Part shown: positions 5,738 through 10,793 of the stretch, piece after piece
Layout: each line of letters opens with the position of its first letter
How positions within the stretch are numbered: the first letter of the stretch is position 1
Assembly (NCBI GenBank): GCA_030640495.1
Contig: DAOWJH010000085.1
Span: 1 to 10,793 of the forward strand
DNA: 10,793 nt
Reading direction: 5' to 3'
Origin: Dehalococcoidia bacterium
Lineage (GTDB): Bacteria; Chloroflexota; Dehalococcoidia; Dehalococcoidales; DAOWJH01
Program-made: the position numbers and the translations under genes
Notes under the pieces: model-generated
The model's database searches: none
The model's input: only the letters and a program-made list of their open reading frames with translations
Told to the model about the DNA's origin: nothing

Positions 5738-7222
5738 TCAAAATAACTCTCTACCAAAAGTAGGTTTTTCCTTCAGGATTTTCGTCTGGTCTAACTCTTT
5801 ATTAATTCCGGCAAGATATTTCGCTACGTTCTTCCTGAATTCATAATCGTAATCAATATTCAGCGCAATTGTTTCCATAATAGGGGAGCCGCCACCGTGA
5901 ACCCCGGCGATTTCATACCAGGCAGCCATACCTGAAGCACTGAGGTTCTCTACCAGCCTCCAGATACGATGAGAAACTTCGGGGGGAATTTTGGGGTTTC
6001 TCACTATATACTTGTCTAGCCATGATTTGGTTTCTTGGCTATGGAAGTCATCCTCATAAGGCAAGGTTACTGCCAGACCTCCTGCTATCTCGCTTAAGAT
6101 ATTGAACTCATGATAAATAGTTTCCCCCATAAGCCTCCTGCCTACATTGGCGTAGATGACATTAGGGAAGAAGGTGCCCGATGATGTCCTCTCTCCGTAA
6201 AGAGCACTGGCTATACCAGCAGCGTAGGCTAATTCTGCGCCCCCGGCAAACTCAGATAGCTTTTGCCTTACATGGGCGACCTTTTCAATATTGTTAGCTT
6301 CAGCAACTAGAGCCGTTGCCCCACATAATATATCGGATACCGCAGGTTTACACCCCGTATAACTGTGCCTATGCGAATCAGCAAAAAGTAAGGCAAGCCT
6401 TCTGCCAAACTCCCATTCTTTACACATAAACACCCTTTCTTTAGGAATGAAAGCATCATCAAAAACAACCATAGAATCAGAAACACCCATTTCAGCAAAA
6501 GGACACTTGATTTTCTTCCTCTCTCTTACTGAAACTGGTCGGGTGATTAAATGCACACCTTCCCAGTCAGCCGGAATAGCAAACGCCACCGCATAGTCTT
6601 CATCTTCTTCTCTTAGAGCCCGGGTCGGGACTACAATTATCTCATCAGCATAGGCCGCCATCGTTATTGAGATTTTTGCCCCTCTAACTACAATTCCATC
6701 ATCTCTTATCTCAACTATATGAACATAGGCATCAGGGTCGGCTTGCTCAGATGGTCTTTTAATTCTATCCCCCTTCATGTCTGTTTGAGCACAGGCAGCA
6801 GTTAAATTCTTCCTTTGATAGCCTTTTAAGTAGTCCATGAACCGACGATTATACTCTGTCCCGTATTTATCATCCATCTCTCTGGTGGCAATGGAAAGAG
6901 CAATTAAAGCATCCATACCCATGCATCTTTGTATGCAACCGCCAACTCTTTGAGCAGTTAAACGAACCATCTTCTGTTTTTGCATTAAATCATATGGATT
7001 TTGAGGAAGGTGGGTAAATCGGTTAATCCTCTTACCTGTTAATGAAGATATTGTCGTCATTAGCTCTTCCCACTCTGGGTCTTGCGCCAGGTCAAAAGTA
7101 ACCGACATAACATTTATACCTGGCTTAATTCTGGGGTCATTCCTGCCGACCCTCTCACCACCAATGTAGAGATTTGGCTTCATTTTTACTAAATCCGCAT
7201 AATACTCCGCTGATGTTCTCAT
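5738..7222 (-). CDS. 4-hydroxybutyryl-CoA dehydratase-like [4Fe-4S] flavoprotein (AbfD / HpaB superfamily)
   Basis: The 494 residues align along the whole length with clostridial AbfD (490), an FAD and [4Fe-4S] enzyme that dehydrates 4-hydroxybutyryl-CoA through ketyl-radical chemistry and also isomerises vinylacetyl-CoA. All four cluster ligands are present: Cys96 and Cys100 in GGCIQRCMGMD, and His284 and Cys291 in SHRHSYTGCK (AbfD Cys99, Cys103, His292, Cys299). Gln98, Tyr288 and Lys292 also match AbfD residues. By eye alignment the AbfD Glu257 position is Asp249 and the Glu455 position is Ala439, so the exact reaction may differ. The cluster ligands argue against an ordinary HpaB monooxygenase. 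The ATG at 7222 matches the AbfD N-terminus; the nearest SD-like GGGGG is 13 bases away, rather far. A small ORF lies 17 bases upstream and is probably in the same transcript. The gene converges on the leucine dehydrogenase gene. Confidence 0.8.
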   Translation of the reverse strand: MRTSAEYYADLVKMKPNLYIGGERVGRNDPRIKPGINVMSVTFDLAQDPEWEELMTTISSLTGKRINRFTHLPQNPYDLMQKQKMVRLTAQRVGGCIQRCMGMDALIALSIATREMDDKYGTEYNRRFMDYLKGYQRKNLTAACAQTDMKGDRIKRPSEQADPDAYVHIVEIRDDGIVVRGAKISITMAAYADEIIVVPTRALREEDEDYAVAFAIPADWEGVHLITRPVSVRERKKIKCPFAEMGVSDSMVVFDDAFIPKERVFMCKEWEFGRRLALLFADSHRHSYTGCKPAVSDILCGATALVAEANNIEKVAHVRQKLSEFAGGAELAYAAGIASALYGERTSSGTFFPNVIYANVGRRLMGETIYHEFNILSEIAGGLAVTLPYEDDFHSQETKSWLDKYIVRNPKIPPEVSHRIWRLVENLSASGMAAWYEIAGVHGGGSPIMETIALNIDYDYEFRKNVAKYLAGINKELDQTKILKEKPTFGRELF

Positions 7223-7239
7223 TAATTCTTTTCAACCCC

Positions 7240-7338
7240 CTATTTCATGTTTGAATTCTCTGAAAAGAGTTCTATTTCCTCAAAGCTAACGTTTAAGCTG
7301 TAGATAACCTCATTATTTCTGTAATAGTTTACATACAT
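7240..7338 (-). CDS. Small 32-residue ORF upstream of the AbfD-like gene
   Basis: On the minus strand an ATG at 7338 opens 32 codons ending in TAG at 7240-7242. It has the best ribosome binding site of the region: AAGGAGGG at 7349-7342, three to four bases before the ATG. The peptide starts MYVNYYRNNEVIY, has four tyrosines in its first 13 residues, and continues with an acidic stretch (FEEIELF). It has no signal peptide, transmembrane helix or Cys pair. The stop is 17 bases before the AbfD-like start, and the GGGGG that could serve that gene immediately follows the TAG, so translational coupling or a leader-peptide role is possible. I do not recognise a family. The call rests on the ribosome binding site and spacing; at 32 codons chance cannot be excluded. 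Confidence 0.5.
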   Translation of the reverse strand: MYVNYYRNNEVIYSLNVSFEEIELFSENSNMK

Positions 7339-7369
7339 TTGCCCTCCTTGTAAATCTTTGCTCCCTTGG

Positions 7370-7396
7370 TGCCTTCACCTAGGCTGCGTGAGGGCA
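7370..7396. other. Inverted repeat in the divergent intergenic region
   Basis: TGCCTTCAC (7370-7378) pairs with GTGAGGGCA (7388-7396) around a nine-base loop. The stem is nine base pairs on the + strand with one G-U; on the minus strand that pair becomes an A-C mismatch. It lies 32 bases upstream of the small ORF start, so it would be in the minus-strand leader or act as a DNA operator. No T-run follows. The rest of 7339-7541 holds one weak promoter candidate and the racemase SD; I see no other gene there. Confidence 0.3.
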
Positions 7397-7438
7397 GGCT
7401 GTTTCATTTACCATCAACTTCTGCCAGCAATATGAGGC

Positions 7439-7468
7439 TTGACAAAATCGTAAAGTTTTAAGTAGTGT
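7439..7468 (+). promoter_or_regulatory. Weak promoter candidate for the racemase-like gene
   Basis: A perfect TTGACA (7439-7444) lies about 100 bases before the racemase-like gene, but the best -10 at 18 bases spacing is TAGTGT, a poor match. The downstream bases AAATCGTAAAG resemble those after the TTGACA at 2385, which suggests the box is meaningful even though the partner is unclear. Confidence 0.25.
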
Positions 7469-7541
7469 GGGGACAGGATAATTATCTATATGGCTTGGGG
7501 GTAAATTAGTAGCAATAAATACTCTGGAACGGAGGCATATT

Positions 7542-8309
7542 ATGTACAGCTATACATCTGGTTATGACCAAGAAGAGGTTTTCATACCAAAAGGGCAAGT
7601 GGTAGGAGGCAGCGCCATCGGGATTATCGTATTGGGTCGTGTCTGGTATCCTCTGGTTCCAGGTAACGTAGCCAATGCCACTACCTTTAATTTCCCGGTA
7701 TCTTATAAGCGCCTGGAGGGGGGCACTATTGACCGAATGGTATCAACTAAGATTGACCCCACCTTTCTAGAGGAGATAATCAAGGCGGGGAAGGAACTAG
7801 AAGAGCAGGGTTGTCGGGCGGTTATAGGCGCTTGCGGTTACTTTGCCAACTATTTGACCGGCGTCGCTGCAGCACTGAATATTCCTGTTTTCATTTCCAG
7901 CCTTATGCAGGTACCAATCATAAGCCGTGCCCTCAAACCCACCCAGAAGGTAGGTGTTATCTGTGCTAATGCCAATGCTCTATCACCCGCTGCCCTTAAC
8001 GCATGCGGAGTTAATGACCTGTCCACCATTGTTATTGCTGGCGCCCAGGGCTTGCCTGATATGCAGAACGTTCTTCAGGGTACGGGGCATCTCAATAACG
8101 TCAAGTTCGAGCAGGGACTTGTTGACCTAGCCAAGCGAATGGTCAGTGACAACCCGGATATTGGCGGCCTCCTCCTTGAGTGCAGTGATATGCCACCCTA
8201 TGCCTGGGCTGTTCAGAAAGCAGTTAGGCTGCCAGTCTTCGACTTTACTACCATGATTAACTGGGTCTATAATGCTGTAGTCCGGCGTCCCTTTGCTGGT
8301 TTTGTATAA
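7542..8309 (+). CDS. Aspartate/glutamate racemase superfamily protein
   Basis: This is a 255-residue cytoplasmic protein. The superfamily uses two cysteines, one in each of two similar alpha/beta lobes, for cofactor-independent racemisation or decarboxylation at a carbon next to a carboxylate. Candidate residues are Cys98 in GACGYFANY and Cys214 in LLECSDMPPYA, in the expected places of the two lobes. A central KVGVICANANAL (136-147) strand-and-loop starts the second lobe. The ATG has GGAGG at 7531-7535, spacing six. Characterised relatives include aspartate and glutamate racemases, hydantoin racemase and maleate isomerase. The substrate is not evident, and the generic Asp/Glu racemase label should be read as superfamily only. 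It lies 235 bases before the AOR gene, with an apparent separate promoter between them. Confidence 0.78.
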   Translation: MYSYTSGYDQEEVFIPKGQVVGGSAIGIIVLGRVWYPLVPGNVANATTFNFPVSYKRLEGGTIDRMVSTKIDPTFLEEIIKAGKELEEQGCRAVIGACGYFANYLTGVAAALNIPVFISSLMQVPIISRALKPTQKVGVICANANALSPAALNACGVNDLSTIVIAGAQGLPDMQNVLQGTGHLNNVKFEQGLVDLAKRMVSDNPDIGGLLLECSDMPPYAWAVQKAVRLPVFDFTTMINWVYNAVVRRPFAGFV

Positions 8310-8427
8310 AAGATGTGGCTGAAGGAGCCCGATTGATATTAGTCGAAATCTTCCTTACTAATACCTTACTCCTGCTCAACCATACACCCTGCACCGTAAA
8401 CTTTACTAAAAACCTCCGAAGAGAGGG

Positions 8428-8456
8428 TTGACAATGCCTTTGTTTGATGATATTAA
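8428..8456 (+). promoter_or_regulatory. Promoter candidate for the aldehyde oxidoreductase gene
   Basis: TTGACA (8428-8433) is followed after exactly 17 bases by TATTAA (8451-8456). Transcription would start near 8463, right at the foot of the hairpin at 8464-8519. An eight-codon ORF (ATG at 8434, TAG at 8458-8460) overlaps the boxes and is probably fortuitous. Upstream, 8310-8427 holds only a 7-bp TATTAGT/ACTAATA repeat (8337-8343 with 8357-8363). Confidence 0.5.
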
Positions 8457-8463
8457 TTAGTTC

Positions 8464-8519
8464 AAGAATTGAGCGAGGGTGGCAAAGTGCCATTGGCAGC
8501 CATTACCTCTCAATTTTTT
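8464..8519 (+). terminator. Terminator-like hairpin with T-run just before the aldehyde oxidoreductase gene (possible attenuator)
   Basis: AAGAATTGAG (8464-8473) pairs with CTCAATTTTT (8509-8518). Further in, TGGC (8480-8483) pairs with GCCA (8499-8502), and TGCC (8488-8491) with GGCA (8495-8498) around an ATT loop. Six T residues occupy 8514-8519. The shape fits an intrinsic terminator. It could end racemase transcripts, but it also lies between the promoter candidate and the AOR start at 8545, so it may control read-through into that gene. Confidence 0.5.
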
Positions 8520-8544
8520 AGAAAAACCTTGAAAGGGGGATAAA

Positions 8545-10434
8545 ATGCCATACGGGTACAATGGTAAAATTCTGCGGGTCAATCTTAGCCAGGGGAAAAC
8601 TTCGGTTGAAGAGCATGATGAGGACTTCTATCGCCGCTACCTGGGGGGGGCAACTCTAATCAGTTATTATCTCCTGAAGGAGCAGAAGCCGAAGGTAGAC
8701 TCCTTTGCTCCCGAAAATAAGCTGGTCTTTGCTACTGGTGTTGTAACCGGAGCCCCGGTGGGTGGAAGTGGTAGGAATGCCGTTGGAGCAAAATCACCGC
8801 TCACTAACGCCTTCACTAGTTCAGAGGTTGGTGGTTACTGGGGAGCAGAACTAAAGCATGCTGGATTTGATGCTATTGTTATTGAGGGTAAAGCAAATAA
8901 GCCTGTGTACCTGTGGATTCAAGACGGCAAGGTGGAGATAAAGGATGCTACTCACCTGTGGGGCAAGCCTACGGCTGAGACCCAGGAGCTAATAAGGAAG
9001 GAACTCGGTGACTCGCTAATCCGCACTGCCTTGATAGGTCCCGGGGCTGAGAAGCTAGTTCGTTTCGCCTGTATTGTAAACGACCTCCGCCATTTTGCCG
9101 GGCGAAATGGAATGGGTGCGGTAATGGGGTCAAAAAATCTGAAGGGAATTGCCGTTCGTGGACATAACCCACCGGCTATGGCTGACCCAAAGGCAGTTAG
9201 CGCTATGGCAAAGTGGTTTCGTGACAATATGAAGGCCCACCCCTTCGTTGGCGAGTATCATGAAATCGGAACCCTTGGTGGTCCGGAATCATATAGCAAA
9301 GCCGGTGGTCTGGTCACCCGCAACTTTCAGGAGGGTGTCTTTGCCGGGGTGGATAAACTAGGAGCTAAATACTATATGGAAACCTTTGGCTCGGGACGGG
9401 AGACATGCTATGCCTGCCCTGTTCGTTGCAAGCACACGGTGAAAGTAGGCGAACCTTACAATGTTACCTCTGAATACTACCACGGACCTGAATACGAAAC
9501 TAATCTTGCTTTCGGCTCATGCTGTGGCATTGACAACCTCGGGGCTATCGCTAAGGCGAATGAGCTATGTAGCGCCTATACCGTGGATTCTATATCTTGC
9601 GGGGTAACTATAGCCTTTGCTATGGAGTGCTTTCAGAGAGGGCTGCTTACCGAAAAGGATACCGGCGGACTCAAACTGGAGTTCGGCGATGCTGAAGCCA
9701 TGTTGAAAGCGGTAGAGATGATTTGCAAGCGAGAGGGTTTTGGAGACATTCTAGCTGAAGGCTGTCTCCGTGCCGCTCGCAAAATAGGCAGAGGCACTGA
9801 ACAGTATGCTATGCAGGCTAAGGGGTCTGAAATCCCGATGCACGGACCCTATGTCAAGCCAGTTATCGGCTTGGGCTATGCCTTGAACCCCTGTGGTGCT
9901 GACCATGTGCGCAACATACTATTCCCTCACATACTGGACAAGCCAGGGGCTGGGTTAGACCAGTTTAAGCCCTTGGGACTATTAGAACCCCTGCCCCGTG
10001 AAGACTTCGGCAGCCCGTTGAGGGTTCGCGCCTATATGTATGTTACCAACTGGCTAACTACCGTGGATTCCCTCTCCATGTGTATCTTCACTTCACAAGG
10101 ATACCAACCAGCGCAGATAGCCGAAATCACCAGGGCGGTCACCGGTTGGGGCACCTCAGTCTGGGAGCTAATGAAGGTAGGCGAACGCTGCATGAACATG
10201 ATGCGTGCCTTTAATATTCGTGAGGGCTTTACTAGACAGGATGACCGTATACCTGATAGATTCCATTACCAGTCCTTACCTGCTGGCCCGCTGAAAGGAT
10301 TCACACTTAATAAAGAAAAGTTTGAAAAAGCCATTGACACCTATTACAAGATGATGGGCTGGGATGAGAAGGGAATCCCCCAGCGGGAGAAGCTCCAGGA
10401 ACTGGGGATTGAGTGGGTAGCTGAGCAGCCTTAA
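8545..10434 (+). CDS. aor: Tungsten/molybdenum aldehyde:ferredoxin oxidoreductase family
   Basis: Family enzymes oxidise aldehydes to carboxylic acids, or reduce acids, using a bis-pterin tungsten or molybdenum cofactor and one [4Fe-4S] cluster, with ferredoxin as partner, in the cytoplasm of anaerobes. The 629 residues are full length. The N-terminal pterin-binding domain shows LRVNLSQGK, RYLGGATLISYYLL (31-44), FATGVVTGAPVGGSGRNAVGAKSP (62-85) and GRNGMGAVMGSKNLK (186-200). Cluster ligands are Cys288, Cys291 and Cys295 (CYACPVRC) plus Cys513 in DSLSMC (508-513). A family block runs from GPEYET (314-319) through CGIDNL to VDSISCG (347-353). The usual Y/HDPRG block is replaced by MHGPYV (432-437), which marks a divergent subfamily. 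The SD is AAGGGGG (8533-8539), five bases from the ATG. The aldehyde substrate is unknown; the neighbours suggest a role in acid or amino acid catabolism. Confidence 0.93.
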   Translation: MPYGYNGKILRVNLSQGKTSVEEHDEDFYRRYLGGATLISYYLLKEQKPKVDSFAPENKLVFATGVVTGAPVGGSGRNAVGAKSPLTNAFTSSEVGGYWGAELKHAGFDAIVIEGKANKPVYLWIQDGKVEIKDATHLWGKPTAETQELIRKELGDSLIRTALIGPGAEKLVRFACIVNDLRHFAGRNGMGAVMGSKNLKGIAVRGHNPPAMADPKAVSAMAKWFRDNMKAHPFVGEYHEIGTLGGPESYSKAGGLVTRNFQEGVFAGVDKLGAKYYMETFGSGRETCYACPVRCKHTVKVGEPYNVTSEYYHGPEYETNLAFGSCCGIDNLGAIAKANELCSAYTVDSISCGVTIAFAMECFQRGLLTEKDTGGLKLEFGDAEAMLKAVEMICKREGFGDILAEGCLRAARKIGRGTEQYAMQAKGSEIPMHGPYVKPVIGLGYALNPCGADHVRNILFPHILDKPGAGLDQFKPLGLLEPLPREDFGSPLRVRAYMYVTNWLTTVDSLSMCIFTSQGYQPAQIAEITRAVTGWGTSVWELMKVGERCMNMMRAFNIREGFTRQDDRIPDRFHYQSLPAGPLKGFTLNKEKFEKAIDTYYKMMGWDEKGIPQREKLQELGIEWVAEQP

Positions 10435-10447
10435 GCGGGGATTACGC

Positions 10448-10476
10448 TTGACAAAGCCTGTATAATGTGTTATATC
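10448..10476 (+). promoter_or_regulatory. Distal promoter candidate for the lipoprotein gene, containing motif copy 2
   Basis: TTGACA (10448-10453) and TATATC (10471-10476) are 17 bases apart. The first 20 bases (10448-10467), TTGACAAAGCCTGTATAATG, match the motif at 1354-1373 at 18 of 20 positions and also contain a TATAAT in the spacer. It begins 13 bases after the AOR stop codon. Confidence 0.4.
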
Positions 10477-10519
10477 TTACTAAATTACTCTGACATTAGA
10501 TTAAGGAAAGGGGGTGGTA

Positions 10520-10548
10520 TTGACAGAGATAGAAGGTTGAATAATAAT
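10520..10548 (+). promoter_or_regulatory. Proximal promoter candidate for the lipoprotein gene
   Basis: A perfect TTGACA (10520-10525) is followed after 17 bases by AATAAT (10543-10548), five of six matches to the -10 consensus. The start would fall near 10555, leaving a short leader of under 30 bases before the ATG. This is the best sigma-70-like pair in the window. Confidence 0.55.
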
Positions 10549-10581
10549 AGGACTAGCAAAAATTAGGAATAAGGAGGAAGT

Positions 10582-10793
10582 ATGATTAGGGGTAAAAAGG
10601 TTAAGTTTTTAGTCTTTGCGAGTTTAGCTCTGGTTCTAGCTGTCTCTCTGGTGGCTGGCGCTTGTGCCCCAGCAGCGCCTGAGGAGGGGGTTGCTGAGCT
10701 GGAAGCGGAGTTAGCTGCGGAAAAGGCGAAGGTCTCTGGTCTCCAGGGTGATGTCTCTGACCTAGAGGCTGAGATTGCTGCCCTAAAGGCACC
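10582..10793 (+). CDS. Lipoprotein with coiled-coil spacer, probable solute-binding protein (3' end beyond window)
   Basis: The visible 70 residues start MIRGKKVK, a basic n-region, followed by a hydrophobic stretch (FLVFASLALVLAVSLVAGA) and Cys28 in VAGACAPAAPEE. This is a lipoprotein signal with Ala rather than Leu at -3. From about residue 37 an Ala/Glu/Leu-rich segment (AELEAELAAEKAKVSGLQ, then SDLEAEIAALKA) has heptad spacing expected of a coiled coil. The mature protein would be anchored outside the cytoplasmic membrane. In anaerobic Chloroflexota such leaders often precede periplasmic-type binding domains of ABC or TRAP importers, so a binding protein is the best guess; the defining domain is outside the window. 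The ATG has AAGGAGG at 10571-10577, spacing four, and a strong promoter candidate just upstream. Confidence 0.82.
   Translation, partial: MIRGKKVKFLVFASLALVLAVSLVAGACAPAAPEEGVAELEAELAAEKAKVSGLQGDVSDLEAEIAALKA

Noticed and set aside
8434..8460. Eight-codon ORF (MPLFDDIN) with a GAGAGGG upstream
   Set aside because: It overlaps the -35 spacer and -10 of the promoter candidate and is too short to support; a transcript starting near 8463 would not contain it.
8257..8493. 78-codon minus-strand ORF across the racemase end and the following gap
   Set aside because: It has no SD, runs antisense to the racemase end and into the hairpin at 8464-8519, and its composition does not resemble a protein family.
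10601..10792. 63-codon minus-strand ORF rich in Pro and Gln opposite the lipoprotein start
   Set aside because: It is the antisense reading of the Ala/Glu/Leu coiled-coil codons; the plus-strand gene has a promoter, SD and lipoprotein signal.

Overview
The window reads as chromosome from an anaerobic, probably uncultured bacterium. The gene set includes an oxygen-sensitive aldehyde:ferredoxin oxidoreductase, a [4Fe-4S] flavin dehydratase of the 4-hydroxybutyryl-CoA dehydratase type, a cobalamin-dependent mutase and a methyl-tetrahydrofolate:corrinoid methyltransferase. The final gene starts with a lipoprotein signal followed directly by an Ala/Glu/Leu coiled coil, a style I associate with anaerobic Chloroflexota (Dehalococcoidia and relatives). 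That assignment is inference; no rRNA or other taxonomic marker is present. Good Shine-Dalgarno sites and TTGACA-type promoter boxes fit ordinary bacterial expression. Base composition looks moderate and was not counted.

Layout on the + strand from the left: the 3' part of livG overlaps livF, giving the two ATPases of a branched-chain amino acid-type ABC importer. An AcsE-like methyltransferase follows. Next comes a 289-base gap with a promoter candidate and a foldable leader, then a 580-residue protein in which a glutamate-mutase-epsilon-like barrel is fused to a B12-binding domain. A leucine dehydrogenase homologue follows.

A roughly 110-base inverted-repeat element separates this block from a minus-strand pair: a 32-codon small ORF with a strong ribosome binding site and a 494-residue AbfD-like dehydratase. 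A 203-base divergent gap leads back to + strand genes: an Asp/Glu racemase superfamily protein, then a promoter and terminator-like hairpin, then a tungsten/molybdenum aldehyde:ferredoxin oxidoreductase. The last gene is the 5' part of a lipoprotein, probably a solute-binding protein, with two promoter candidates.

Taken together the genes suggest anaerobic catabolism of an amino acid or related acid: import (LivFG and perhaps the lipoprotein), stereochemical adjustment (racemase), carbon-skeleton rearrangement (B12 mutase), oxidative deamination (leucine dehydrogenase-like), radical dehydration or isomerisation (AbfD-like), and aldehyde/acid interconversion with ferredoxin (AOR). This is a hypothesis from adjacency. 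The genes occupy several transcription units on both strands and no substrate is proven. The mutase and the AbfD-like enzyme keep their cofactor ligands but differ at residues the characterised relatives use for substrate binding or acid-base catalysis, so new substrates are plausible.
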